Assembly (NCBI RefSeq): GCF_006491645.1
Contig: NZ_VDCZ01000001.1
Span: 186,001-250,000 of the forward strand
Reading direction: 5' to 3'
DNA: 64,000 nt
Source of the DNA: Flavobacterium profundi
GTDB lineage: Bacteria > Bacteroidota > Bacteroidia > Flavobacteriales > Flavobacteriaceae
Part shown: in pieces, positions 46,836 to 55,080 of the stretch
How positions within the stretch are numbered: the first letter of the stretch is position 1
Layout: every line of letters begins with the position of its first letter
Made by a program: the position numbers and the translations under genes
Notes under the pieces: model-generated
Databases searched by the model: none
The model's input: the letters and a program-made list of their open reading frames with translations, nothing else
What the model was told of the DNA's origin: nothing

Positions 46836-47564
46836 TTAGCGTATAAAATTCTCATATTCGTTTGTTGTTAACACCCAACTCGTAAACGGATAAATTGAAT
46901 TCTCATCCTCGTCATTATATTCCTGTATAATAGTATACACATTCTGTCTGTTAATTTTGTTTTTTCCTAGTCCCGTAAAATAAAATGCCGTTGTCCCATT
47001 TTCTTTATTGGAACGAAAGAGAACCAATGTCCTTTTGTATTGGGTTGAATAATAAATTACCTCGTTCGGAGTTTCCTCTAGTAATTCAAAAGATCCTGAT
47101 AATTTTCGTTCTTGGTCCACGCAACCATGTTCATATTCCGTAAACGACAATTTCTTTGGGAATAGTAATTTATCATCCAGTTTAAAGCTAAAATGAATAT
47201 CGGTTGAATAAGCGTCGGGGGCTCCGCAATCCGGTTCATGTATGTTAAAAGGTATATTCACAAGAACACTGTCATTGGAAATTGTGACCACATTCCTAAT
47301 ATACATTTCCTGAAGAAAACTTTCTTTCAATATTTTATTTTTCTTTCCTTTCAGAATTTCATTTCGAAGAGCGTCTTGATATTTTCCCCAATCATCGAAT
47401 TGCTTCTCGGTCGTTTTGTTATTTTCCTTTTCATCAGTTATTAAATCCGTGGAAATAGCACTGCTATCTAAAAGAGTTCCATTCGGAGATGTTTTAGCCG
47501 GTTCACTTTGTTGTCTACAAGAATACAAAACTAATATTGTTAAAAATGCAAGTAGCTGTCTCAT
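46836..47564 (-). CDS. Hypothetical lipoprotein
   Basis: 242 residues. The lipoprotein signal MRQLLAFLTILVLYSCRQQS has Cys16. A low-complexity linker (SPNGTLLDSSAIST, DEKENNKTTEKQFDD) leads to a strand-rich domain with IPFNIHEPDCGAPDAYSTDI, LSFTEYEHGCVDQERKLSGS and YSTQYKRTLVLFRSNKENGT. It is probably anchored in the outer or inner membrane facing the periplasm. Function unknown; no family recognised. Repeated spacer elements flank it on both sides. Confidence 0.75.
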   Translation of the reverse strand: MRQLLAFLTILVLYSCRQQSEPAKTSPNGTLLDSSAISTDLITDEKENNKTTEKQFDDWGKYQDALRNEILKGKKNKILKESFLQEMYIRNVVTISNDSVLVNIPFNIHEPDCGAPDAYSTDIHFSFKLDDKLLFPKKLSFTEYEHGCVDQERKLSGSFELLEETPNEVIYYSTQYKRTLVLFRSNKENGTTAFYFTGLGKNKINRQNVYTIIQEYNDEDENSIYPFTSWVLTTNEYENFIR

Positions 47565-47630
47565 TCTAAAATTACTGATAACTTATTTAATACCCTATAC
47601 CGTAACATTAATTCTTCTTATTTTATATGG

Positions 47631-47740
47631 TTTCCCTTTTAGTATTCTCCAAATATAATATCCTAACTTCTTTTCACAATACAAAGGGCATACATTTTTT
47701 CATTCATGGTCGCTCAAAGTAAGAGGAGTCGAACTTTAAA
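47631..47740. repeat. Array spacer element of about 100 bp, copy 2
   Basis: Carries AGTATTCTCCAAATATAAT, TTCTTTTCACAATACAAAGG, CATACATTTTTTCATTCATG and CGCTCAAAGTAAGAGGAGTC, nearly identical over about 95 bp to 46686-46790. Confidence 0.75.
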
Positions 47741-47770
47741 GAACGTGGAAAATTAGAAAATATCCCTTTA

Positions 47771-48178
47771 TTACAACATATGTTGTAACGAATTTTTTAT
47801 ATTATTCCGTTCTAAAGAGAGTGTGTTAGATTTATTTTCAGTAAATTGGATTAAATCCAAAAGACGCTTTTTTAGAGATGGATTCTTTTTCAATCTTTCT
47901 ATAAGTTCAGATTTAATACCAGAATTGACACAACTATAAATCAATACAATTATTTCATCTAATGTTCTGATGTCAATCTGATTGAGTTTTGAAGATATCA
48001 CTTCGAGTCTTTCTTCAGTAATTTCTAGAATAGATATAGTAAAGTTAGTTTTTATAACACTATCAAGCTCATATAGTGCTTCAAGTTTCGTCTTCTTTTT
48101 AGGCTCGAAAAGATTTTCCAAGAACTCTTGAAATTTTTCAATTAATAAACCAATTGCTATTGCTCCACCTTTTGACAT
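47771..48178 (-). CDS. Hypothetical small protein
   Basis: 135 residues, no family recognised. The start MSKGGAIAIGLLIEKFQEFL is followed by a charged helical region (FEPKKKTKLEALYELDSVIK) and leucine-rich helices (LDEIIVLIYSCVNSGIKSEL, LKKRLLDLIQFTENKSNTLS). No clear membrane segment; probably cytosolic and helical. It lies 56 bp after the zinc-ribbon gene. Confidence 0.65.
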   Translation of the reverse strand: MSKGGAIAIGLLIEKFQEFLENLFEPKKKTKLEALYELDSVIKTNFTISILEITEERLEVISSKLNQIDIRTLDEIIVLIYSCVNSGIKSELIERLKKNPSLKKRLLDLIQFTENKSNTLSLERNNIKNSLQHML

Positions 48179-48234
48179 CTGTTTTTATATTCATTTATTA
48201 AAAATTGAAACAATTCATCTTGTTATTTTAATTA

Positions 48235-48585
48235 TCAATGCCAATCATAACGACAAAATCTACATTGTTTTGCATCTGTTGTACGAGCTATTTTTCCGCA
48301 TTTCGGACATAAATTTAATGTCAATTCATTTTTATATTCTTTATAAATCCTTGTTGCAGCTTTTATTTTGAATTCCTCAAATCCATTTTCCAATAGCTTT
48401 AAAACATTTTTATCAGTAGAAATATGCCTATCTCTTAGCTCAATTAATTTTGGAGGTAAATTCTCTCGACTTCCCCATTTACTCATTCCTATATTATGAT
48501 TTCTTGCTTTTCTCTCAAGCTCAGTATTGAATTCAGAACAGTATTGATGAATATAATCAATTAATTCAGGATAAATTCCGTCCAC
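48235..48585 (-). CDS. Hypothetical protein with C-terminal zinc ribbon
   Basis: 116 residues, starting at GTG 2 bp after the stop of the lipoprotein gene upstream. The N-terminal 85 residues are helical (ELIDYIHQYCSEFNTELERK). The end has two Cys pairs, LNLCPKCGKIARTTDAKQCRFCRYDWH written in parts as CPKCGK and CRFC, spaced for one zinc ion. It may bind nucleic acid or protein. Tight spacing suggests co-translation with the upstream gene. Confidence 0.7.
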   Translation of the reverse strand: MDGIYPELIDYIHQYCSEFNTELERKARNHNIGMSKWGSRENLPPKLIELRDRHISTDKNVLKLLENGFEEFKIKAATRIYKEYKNELTLNLCPKCGKIARTTDAKQCRFCRYDWH

Positions 48586-48587
48586 TT

Positions 48588-48866
48588 TTATTCTCTTTCG
48601 TATTTATAAATCCGATACCCCTCTTTTTGCTCAAATCCTTTTGGCATATATCCTTTTTTTAAAATTTCGTCCCCTATAATTGCCATATTCATTCCCATAG
48701 CGTCATTTAATTCATCCGAAATCATTAGAATTTCTTCTTTTTCATCAAATGATTCAGTTACATAATTTCGAGCTTCTTCAAGTTTCGTAAAAGCCTCCAT
48801 TTCTTTATTGTTTTCTTTACAGCCAACTAAAATCATTACTGTCAGTAAAATGTAAATATATTTCAT
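48588..48866 (-). CDS. Small hypothetical lipoprotein
   Basis: 92 residues. Lipoprotein signal MKYIYILLTVMILVGCKENN with Cys16. The mature part is short and acidic (MEAFTKLEEARNYVTESFDE), ending GYRIYKYERE. No family recognised. Starts 11 bp after the DUF5984-like gene and ends 2 bp before the zinc-ribbon gene, so the three are likely one transcript. Confidence 0.7.
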   Translation of the reverse strand: MKYIYILLTVMILVGCKENNKEMEAFTKLEEARNYVTESFDEKEEILMISDELNDAMGMNMAIIGDEILKKGYMPKGFEQKEGYRIYKYERE

Positions 48867-48877
48867 ATAGGTGTTCG

Positions 48878-49678
48878 TTATTTTATTTCGTTTCTCATTC
48901 TGTTAAACAATTGTTCTATTTCTGTCCAGTCGGTTTTGTCAGTTGGTTCTTGTTCAAGTAGCACAAGAGTTGAGAAGAACTCTTCTTTTCTTTCTTTGTG
49001 TTCTTCAACTAATTTTTGCTTGTCTATTTTAATATTTCCCCATTCTTTTGCAACAGCTAACTCAACTTGTTTGTCCATTGCGGCAAAGAAAGATTGTCCA
49101 AACACTTTTATTTTATCTATAAATTCGGAATAGTCCATTTCAAAGCTACCGTCTTCCGCTGTCCACAAACTGATTCCATTTTCCAATATATGTTCTGTCT
49201 CCCAAATAATTCTCACTTTGTTGTTATTTCTAAAAAACGACAAATGTGGTCCGCCAATCAAGTGTGCAGAGTTAAAAGTTCTTTGGTAGGTCCACGAAAT
49301 TAATTTGTCATACTCTTCAAAATAAAATTCGCTGTATTCGTCTTCGTCTGAGTCGTAAATGTCTAGCCATTTTTTTGAATCAGATTTGAATTTTTTAAGG
49401 TCTTTTGTCAAGGAGTAAAATTCTTTAGGAATAGTTTCTCTAATCTTGTCAAAAAGTTCTATGAAGTCTTCAATAAATCTGACTATCGGATAGTCATTGT
49501 ATGGTGTAGGTTTATTCTCCCAATGATTAATAGCTTCTGTTGAATATTCATAAATTGTTTGATCCCCAAACTTTAACCATAAGTCACCTTCTGTCAGCCA
49601 AAACCAACTTATAGCCAAATTGGGTTCTTGTCCAACGGGTAATATGTCATCTATTTTTTTTAGCTTAAAATTTATCAC
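48878..49678 (-). CDS. DUF5984-like protein
   Basis: 266 residues with a GTG start. The opening FKLKKIDDILPVGQEPNLAI-SWFWLTEGDLWLKFGDQTIYEY is the pattern of DUF5984 (S-W-F-x-L-T-D/E-G then a short strand), followed by PIVRFIEDFIELFDKI. The latter half contains YDKLISWTYQRTFNSAHLIG and FGQSFFAAMDKQVELAVAKE. Such proteins are widespread, of unknown function and often near immunity-type genes. Family call is from memory of the motif. Confidence 0.6.
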   Translation of the reverse strand: MINFKLKKIDDILPVGQEPNLAISWFWLTEGDLWLKFGDQTIYEYSTEAINHWENKPTPYNDYPIVRFIEDFIELFDKIRETIPKEFYSLTKDLKKFKSDSKKWLDIYDSDEDEYSEFYFEEYDKLISWTYQRTFNSAHLIGGPHLSFFRNNNKVRIIWETEHILENGISLWTAEDGSFEMDYSEFIDKIKVFGQSFFAAMDKQVELAVAKEWGNIKIDKQKLVEEHKERKEEFFSTLVLLEQEPTDKTDWTEIEQLFNRMRNEIK

Positions 49679-49716
49679 TGTCTTTTTTTTATAATGACGC
49701 CTAACTCACCTATTCA

Positions 49717-49800
49717 CGCTACTCAATAGCACCAATCTAGCCCGTCAGCTGCACAAAACCAGGAGTGCAAAACTTCGGGCTTTGCAAAGCGGGTGTACTT
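49717..49800. repeat. Array spacer element B (hairpin) with a 23-bp shared segment
   Basis: 49717-49739 (CGCTACTCAATAGCACCAAT plus CTA) recurs at 53049-53071 with one change. Next, AGCTGCACAAAACCAGGAG leads to a hairpin of TGCAAA (49766-49771) and TTTGCA (49781-49786), then AAGCGGGTG. Just upstream stands GCCTAACTC (49699-49707), resembling an integron inverse core site, without a full attC. Confidence 0.55.
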
Positions 49801-49849
49801 TCAGAGAGGAAAGTCATAAGCAATGAACTATAGCCGTTCTTGTAACCAG

Positions 49850-50518
49850 TTACTTTTTCCATATCCACCATTTTTTTTGAGTTTCATTTTTCACTCTAAA
49901 TGGCTTGTCTTCTATTATTTTTCCATTAAAATCTATTAAGTATTCGTTTGATTCCCAGTCAAACAATCTGATGGCATTTTTTTCAATTTCAACTTCTTTC
50001 TTTCCGTTTGTATTAACCCAAATATCTCTAGCAGAAAAAGTCCATTTGATATTTCCTTTCAAGTCTATTCTGTGAATTCCCAATTCTCCTCTTAAAAGAA
50101 TATCTTTTTCAAATTCATAAAATTCAAAAACTTCGGCTACATCAGGTCGTATTTTCCAATTTATGTTCAAAGTTTTTAAGTCAATTGATATTAATGTGAA
50201 TCCAAGACTTAAAATTAGATTGTCATTATTTATTAAAACTGACTGATATTGATTTTCTCCTTTAGATTTTGAGAATAAAATAAATGATCCATCGATACCA
50301 GACAAGATGCAACTTTTCATTGAGCCTTTATTGTCGGTTGCATCAATTTTAATTGCCGTGTAAAAGTTTTCGCTTGTTACCTGTATTATTGGAATATTTT
50401 CATTCAGTTCAAGTTTTTTCGTCTTTGCATTTGAACTTTCATAGGACAAATCTACTTTCCAATTTTCATTAGAAATCGAAGTTTCGTGTTCGAAAAATAT
50501 ATCTTTTGTCACTTCCAT
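49850..50518 (-). CDS. Hypothetical protein, beta-propeller-like strands
   Basis: 222 residues, no signal peptide. Repeating strand patterns with aspartate turns (KDILLRGELGIHRIDLKGNI, IEKNAIRLFDWESNEYLIDF) and aromatic ends (LNINWKIRPD, KGNIKWTFSARDIWV) resemble a partial PQQ/WD-type propeller of four to five blades. It ends TQKKWWIWKK. No family could be named. It lies in the small-gene array with hairpin spacers either side. Confidence 0.65.
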   Translation of the reverse strand: MEVTKDIFFEHETSISNENWKVDLSYESSNAKTKKLELNENIPIIQVTSENFYTAIKIDATDNKGSMKSCILSGIDGSFILFSKSKGENQYQSVLINNDNLILSLGFTLISIDLKTLNINWKIRPDVAEVFEFYEFEKDILLRGELGIHRIDLKGNIKWTFSARDIWVNTNGKKEVEIEKNAIRLFDWESNEYLIDFNGKIIEDKPFRVKNETQKKWWIWKK

Positions 50519-50629
50519 TTGAAATTCTCGAGTCGCGTTAATTAACTACAACGTCCCGCCGGCTTTGTGGATGGCGAGGATTTTTATTACTGATGCTCAC
50601 AAATATACCGAAAAGTTTTAAAGGAAAAA

Positions 50630-50675
50630 TCAGCTGCGCAAAGTCCGAAGTTTATGACTTTGCGGAGTGGAAGAA
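50630..50675. repeat. Array spacer element C (perfect hairpin)
   Basis: Perfect 9-bp stem CGCAAAGTC (50637-50645) with GACTTTGCG (50656-50664), 10-nt loop, preceded by CAGCTG and followed by GAGTGG. Upstream, GTCCCGCCGGCTTTGTGGAT (50554-50573) is another short G/C-rich island in the same spacer. No T-run, so it is not a typical terminator. Confidence 0.65.
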
Positions 50676-50705
50676 TAAATAACTTGTACCTATTAATACC
50701 ATTCG

Positions 50706-51419
50706 TTATCTTATCCCCAGTTTTTTTAATAATTCAGTTTCATCAAATCCAGAACAAGAACTATCTTTTATTGCTATTTCTTCATCTCCCACTTTTAGAT
50801 GGAAATAGGCTTGAAGTGTACAACCTCCATTTGGCCTATTCATCAACTTCATTTGTTTTTCAAAAGTTTCAATAAACACAATTTCTTGTTCTGAGATCAT
50901 TTTCTTAATTACATATTTCTTTTTCCTATTCGCGTTTTCAGGATATTCCCAGTACGTATATTTAGCTAATAACCCATTTTTTTTAGGTGTGATTTCGAGT
51001 TCAGAATCGTCTATTCCAAAACAATGAACAACAGTCATTTTCAAATTCCAATTAGTGCTATTTTCTAAAGCTTTTGCAATTAATGAGCTTGAATTATAAT
51101 CTTTGAATTTATCTACACAAAGATAAATGCGTTGATTGTTTTCTGTTATTTGAAAAACGGTATCCAATTTTTGCTTGTAAATGTTTTCAAATTCAATTGC
51201 AACTTTAGGTTCACTTGTTTTAAATTCTAATTGAAAATTACAACATTTTGTTGTATCAGTAACTAACTCGTGATTTGTTAAAATCTTAAATTTAGTGCGC
51301 TCCAAGTCAGTCATAGAAGTACCACCCGATTTACAATAAGAAGTGAATAACTTAATTGTTTTTTGGCTGTAAACAAGACTTGAATAAAATAGTAAAACTA
51401 AAATTATACTTTTTTGCAA
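50706..51419 (-). CDS. Hypothetical secreted protein
   Basis: 237 residues, starting at TTG; an in-frame stop lies six codons upstream and there is no nearby ATG. The signal peptide is LQKSIILVLLFYSSLVYSQ. The mature domain is strand-rich with several cysteines (YCKSGGTSM, DTTKCCNFQLEF, VVHCFGIDD, NGGCTLQAYF, SSCSGFDETELL), which may form disulfides in the periplasm. No sorting domain or known family. Confidence 0.65.
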   Translation of the reverse strand: MQKSIILVLLFYSSLVYSQKTIKLFTSYCKSGGTSMTDLERTKFKILTNHELVTDTTKCCNFQLEFKTSEPKVAIEFENIYKQKLDTVFQITENNQRIYLCVDKFKDYNSSSLIAKALENSTNWNLKMTVVHCFGIDDSELEITPKKNGLLAKYTYWEYPENANRKKKYVIKKMISEQEIVFIETFEKQMKLMNRPNGGCTLQAYFHLKVGDEEIAIKDSSCSGFDETELLKKLGIR

Positions 51420-51598
51420 TTGGTTGGTTTTAAATTAATAGCAACGTTAAGCCGTTTGTAGCGGTAGTATCTATTTGAAACAATTATTTCTAGCTAAGAT
51501 ACGTTTTTTAGTAAAAAATCGAACGTGTTTTCTATTGTAAATGTAGCAATTGCTCCAAACCACTGTTATGCGTTCGGCTTTTATCATTTTCTATTTCT

Positions 51599-52168
51599 TT
51601 ATGGTAAAAGCCAAAACCTCCATCCATACCAATATTGACTATAATAATATCCAAAATTTTTATAATCTGCATTATAATCAAGGTTTTTGGTTTTCAATAT
51701 ATTTATATAGTCATTTTCTTCTTCAAAAGTTTTGACGGAATTATTGACCAAGTCATAGATGAAATAGCTTCCTTCATAATTTTCATTTCCTTCACTAATA
51801 AAGCCATATACAAAATCATCTGCTATTATGAATCTGTCAATTTCTATCATACTTATTGGTCCTTCATCTTGGATATATGCTTGCATTGCATCTACTTCTT
51901 GAATTGCTTTTCCGTGTCCGATAGGAATTCTTGCACTGTCACCAAGTCCGTGGTCACCAAAGTGAGAAAACATAAAAAAGAAAAGAAAAATAGATATACA
52001 TAGACCGCTTAAAACCCAAAGTTTAAGCTTTATCTTTGAAACTCTGTCGAACCAAGAATTTGGTTTATAAATTGCAATTATTTTAAAAACCAAAAGTGTT
52101 AAGCTTGCGTAAATACAGCTTAAAATTGATATTTTAATTAGTTCAAATAAGAGGTGAAATAATGCCAT
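51599..52168 (-). CDS. Hypothetical membrane protein
   Basis: 189 residues. Two N-terminal membrane segments (ISILSCIYASLTLLVFKIIA and LWVLSGLCISIFLFFFMFSH) are followed by a soluble domain of about 120 residues with ARIPIGHGKAIQEVDAMQAY, FIIADDFVYGFISEGNENYE and an aromatic end YYYSQYWYGWRFWLLP. It probably sits in the inner membrane with its domain in the periplasm. No family recognised. A 179-bp spacer precedes the next gene (50706) downstream. Confidence 0.65.
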   Translation of the reverse strand: MALFHLLFELIKISILSCIYASLTLLVFKIIAIYKPNSWFDRVSKIKLKLWVLSGLCISIFLFFFMFSHFGDHGLGDSARIPIGHGKAIQEVDAMQAYIQDEGPISMIEIDRFIIADDFVYGFISEGNENYEGSYFIYDLVNNSVKTFEEENDYINILKTKNLDYNADYKNFGYYYSQYWYGWRFWLLP

Positions 52169-52348
52169 TTCTTTTTTTTCTATTTTCCGTACAGTTTTTT
52201 AAGCTGATGCATATCGGTTTCGGGCTTTGCATTCGGGCGGGTTTCGGAGCTGATTATTTTCTGTTAAAGATAAAATTTCTTACGAATTATAAACGTGAAT
52301 TTACCACATAATTCGCAATCTTGTCAAACGCTTGTTAGCAGAAGTTTA

Positions 52349-52867
52349 TTATTCAAAAAATACATCGCCAATTTCTAGATTTTCAGGGTTGATTTCTACA
52401 GTAATGCTGCGCTCGTCTCTATGTTTATCATCAGTAAAACCCAATACAATTTCATATTTTTCATTATAGATAATTTCATCGTTTTCAAAATCCCAGAAAT
52501 CTTTTCTCCATTCTATTCCAATACTATCTAAATAAATTTCATTGCAAAGTCTTTTTCTTTCTTTTTCTCTTTTCTCAGGTTTCCAATGTTTAAGTGATTC
52601 ATCGCTAAGTTTTTGAGATATTTCGACTTTATAATTCTCAAATTCATTTTTATTTAAGAAGTTAATTAACTTGATAAATAAATTTTCTAAATGAGTGAAT
52701 TTTTCAAATCTATTAGTACTCAGTTCATTAATAATTTTTTTTTCAACTGTATTAGTAATCGCATATTGAATTCCAATTATATTAGGCAAGAAATCAAATT
52801 TGTAATCTCCATCAAAATAATCCTCTGATATTTTAGTATTTTTTAATATTTTACTTTCAAAATTCAT
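52349..52867 (-). CDS. Hypothetical protein
   Basis: 172 residues, no signal peptide or membrane segment. Charged and helical in the middle (EKFTHLENLFIKLINFLNKN, EKREKERKRLCNEIYLDSIG), with C-terminal strands (DEIIYNEKYEIVLGFTDDKH, RSITVEINPENLEIGDVFFE). No family recognised. The 345-bp spacer upstream (52868-53212) carries a TCCGCGGC island and two repeated elements shared with other array spacers. Confidence 0.65.
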   Translation of the reverse strand: MNFESKILKNTKISEDYFDGDYKFDFLPNIIGIQYAITNTVEKKIINELSTNRFEKFTHLENLFIKLINFLNKNEFENYKVEISQKLSDESLKHWKPEKREKERKRLCNEIYLDSIGIEWRKDFWDFENDEIIYNEKYEIVLGFTDDKHRDERSITVEINPENLEIGDVFFE

Positions 52868-53048
52868 ATTTGTTTTTTGAATCGAATTTTCCTTAAATTT
52901 CTACTAACGGTCCGCGGCTAAAGAAAGTGGCGTAACCGAAAACCAAGTTTACAAATAGTCTTTCCAATTTGTACACCAATATTTTTTAATTAGACTGTAA
53001 TCTTCAAACGGCAGTATAAACCTCAGCTGGGCAAAACTAGTATATAAA

Positions 53049-53180
53049 CGCTACTCAATAGTACCAATCTATATCTTTAAAGGTGCATATACGAAGGTTT
53101 GTTTCATTTTTAGTATACTCCAAATATACCTTTTCCAACTTCTTTTTACAATACGCAGGCATACATTTTTTTACTTATTA
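53049..53180. repeat. Array spacer with copy 3 of the repeated element and the 23-bp segment
   Basis: 53049-53071 repeats the segment at 49717-49739 with one mismatch. 53101-53180 contains TTTTTAGTATACTCCAAATA, CTTCTTTTTACAATACGCAG and GCATACATTTTTTTA, the first two thirds of the elements at 46686 and 47631. The remaining part of the 52868-53212 gap shows nothing else. Confidence 0.65.
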
Positions 53181-53212
53181 CTTTAAAGCTATGAGATTTT
53201 GAGAAGCTTGTG

Positions 53213-53539
53213 TTAATCCTTTTCTAGACCAAGAACACTTGGGTTTAAAACTTCTTCTAAATTACCTATTTTCAGCAAATCTGTTATCGTTGCATGAATA
53301 CATTCTCTTGTCAATTCTGCAACAAATAAGTCTGGTGGAACAATATAAAGGCCCTTTAAATTATTATTTTCGTTTATATCTTGAGTAATAGCAGTTGCTA
53401 AAAATTGAAAAGTCCAAACATTTATTCCATAATTTCTGCCATCTGGCAAGTCCACGTGTATGTTTGCAAAGTCATTTTTTATATCCCAAGACGTTGGGTC
53501 AACTTCCTCAAATTCCAACCACAATTTAAATTCTGTCAT
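53213..53539 (-). CDS. Small hypothetical protein, immunity-type size
   Basis: 108 residues from the ATG at 53539 (MTEFKLWLEFEEVDPTSWDI), 13 bp after the stop of the neighbour; a TTG at 53587 would overlap that gene. It is an acidic alpha/beta protein with NDFANIHVDLPDGRNYGINV, then WTFQFLATAITQDINENNN and a P-P-D-L-F-V helix. The size and the strand-turn-WTFQFL pattern recall Imm8-like immunity proteins, but the likeness is too weak to claim. It is likely co-transcribed with 53553-54113. Confidence 0.65.
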   Translation of the reverse strand: MTEFKLWLEFEEVDPTSWDIKNDFANIHVDLPDGRNYGINVWTFQFLATAITQDINENNNLKGLYIVPPDLFVAELTRECIHATITDLLKIGNLEEVLNPSVLGLEKD

Positions 53540-53552
53540 ATCAATTAATTTG

Positions 53553-54113
53553 TCATCTTCCAATAGTTTTATGGCGCCAAACCGCAATCACGTTTGTGTC
53601 TGCATGATGCTCGTCTGGATTGTTTTCTATAAGCATCTTTTTTATTTCATAAGCTTTTGTAAAATCGTCAATTAGACCTTTGTCATTCAAATCTGTTGGC
53701 AAAAAAGTTTCATCAAAACCTCCACAATTTGTTAAGGCACTTATGCTGAAATCTCGATCTAATAATTCGTAACCCACAAATTCAAAACCTTCAACCATTA
53801 CATATTTGCAATCTTGTTCAGGTTCTAACACAACTGCTAAAAGGTTAAACGTATCAATAGCTTTCAGTCGTTTAAATACAAAATCAACTGATGTAAAAAG
53901 GTCTGTTTGAAATATACCCTCACAATAAATAAAATTCCAATCTTCAGCACTATCAAAATCAGGCTCAACCAAATTTTCATTAAGCATTCCGTCAAGTGAA
54001 ACAAGTTCTGTCAAGTGTGTCAATTTAGACCATTCAATATATTTATCCCAAGAGAATTCATCTCCTCCATATTCTTTATTGTATATTCCCCGAGCTGCAT
54101 ATAAAAATTTCAT
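53553..54113 (-). CDS. Hypothetical protein
   Basis: 186 residues, cytosolic (MKFLYAARGIYNKEYGGDEF). Strand-helix pattern with DWNFIYCEGIFQTDLFTSVD, YVMVEGFEFVGYELLDRDFS and SALTNCGGFDETFLPTDLND, ending in DTNVIAVWRHKTIGR. I do not recognise a family. The pair with 53213-53539 (13-bp gap) may be a functional unit, for example two immunity-type proteins, but no toxin is visible nearby. Confidence 0.65.
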   Translation of the reverse strand: MKFLYAARGIYNKEYGGDEFSWDKYIEWSKLTHLTELVSLDGMLNENLVEPDFDSAEDWNFIYCEGIFQTDLFTSVDFVFKRLKAIDTFNLLAVVLEPEQDCKYVMVEGFEFVGYELLDRDFSISALTNCGGFDETFLPTDLNDKGLIDDFTKAYEIKKMLIENNPDEHHADTNVIAVWRHKTIGR

Positions 54114-54147
54114 TTTTTGTTTCTTTTATGTTGTACAAAAACTAACC

Positions 54148-54185
54148 AGCTGTGCAAAGTCCGAAGACTTTTCGGAGCGGGAGCA
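54148..54185. repeat. Array spacer element D (hairpin)
   Basis: CAGCTGTGCAAAGTCCGAAG: AAAGTC (54156-54161) pairs with GACTTT (54166-54171) around CGAA, followed by TCGGAGCGGGAG. Same lead-in and end as elements A-C. It separates the array from the ATPase/TOPRIM operon. Confidence 0.6.
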
Positions 54186-54206
54186 CGGTCTACCAACTTT
54201 GCTTAG

Positions 54207-55076
54207 CTAGATTTTCCTATATTTTAATTCTATATTTGAAAATAATCCATACGAATTTAACAAATCATTTTCAATTGATAAAAATACCGCTCGAGTAAAA
54301 GTTTTCAATGTATAACTATAAGTGTTTTTTATTTTTTTAATAAGGAGGAAGAAAAACTCTAAAAAATCCTTTCCATGTATAAAGAGTCTAGGTTCATTTA
54401 ATTCTTTAAATTTATCTTTTACAAATTCAATTTCTTTTTTAAAATCTTCCAATTTATTCACACAATTATTTTTAACAAGAAATTTATTTAAAATTTCTTG
54501 TTGGTTATAAGTTATACCCCCTTGAGAATAATTGAAGATTTTTTCAGGTTGTATCAATTGATAACTGCAATTAATCTTTTCACGAGCATATCTTAGACAG
54601 AAATTATCAACTAAAATTGGAGTCAATGTTTTAATAACTTCTTCGCTTGACAATGGAAAATTTTTTAACCCTATTTTCAAAATTTTATTTAAACTTTTAT
54701 TATTAAATAAATACATTTCTAAATTAGCATAATCTGTATAATATAAATAAGGATTTACATTAAAATTCTCATTTAAAACATCAAAATCTTTATCAATCAC
54801 ACATGCAATATTATTTAAAGAATTATCAAATTTTTCGTATATTTTTCTTGATAAAAGCAACACTTTTTCTCTATTGGAAAATATATTCTCATCAAGTTCT
54901 GAAAAATCAATAATATCAATGGGATAAATTTGAACATCATTAATTGAATGAAAATCAAGAAATAGTTCAAAAATATTTCCATCTTCTGGACCTTCAATAA
55001 ATAAATTTTTACTTGTAGGTTCTAATTCAAGTAAAGCTATGTGTTCACTTAACTTTCTTTTATAAGTTTCTTCCAT
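54207..55076 (-). CDS. DUF4435 / TOPRIM-fold protein, AriB-like effector candidate
   Basis: 289 residues. TOPRIM features: glutamate E28 in NLFIEGPEDGNIFELF and the acidic cluster D95-x-D97-x-D99 in ACVIDKDFDVLNENF; further acidic and tyrosine residues follow in YLYYTDYANLEMYLF. The C-terminal half is helical (LRYAREKINCSYQLIQPEKI). DUF4435 proteins paired with an AAA ATPase form the PARIS antiphage system, where AriB is the TOPRIM nuclease released when a phage anti-restriction protein is sensed. The gene follows the ATPase by 4 bp in the same order as ariA-ariB. Composition is very A/T-rich, suggesting acquisition by transfer. Direct search is needed to distinguish from other OLD-like pairs. 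Confidence 0.75.
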   Translation of the reverse strand: MEETYKRKLSEHIALLELEPTSKNLFIEGPEDGNIFELFLDFHSINDVQIYPIDIIDFSELDENIFSNREKVLLLSRKIYEKFDNSLNNIACVIDKDFDVLNENFNVNPYLYYTDYANLEMYLFNNKSLNKILKIGLKNFPLSSEEVIKTLTPILVDNFCLRYAREKINCSYQLIQPEKIFNYSQGGITYNQQEILNKFLVKNNCVNKLEDFKKEIEFVKDKFKELNEPRLFIHGKDFLEFFFLLIKKIKNTYSYTLKTFTRAVFLSIENDLLNSYGLFSNIELKYRKI

Positions 55077-55080
55077 AATA

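Noticed and set aside
53213-53539. Immunity protein of the Imm8 family
   Set aside because: Only size and a vague strand pattern agree; no motif strong enough and no toxin gene adjacent.
45415-54113. True chromosomal integron
   Set aside because: No integrase gene and no complete attC with both core sites; only the spacer hairpins and one-strand layout recall one.
54148-54185. Rho-independent terminator for the array
   Set aside because: Hairpin has no T-run on either side; classed with the spacer elements instead.
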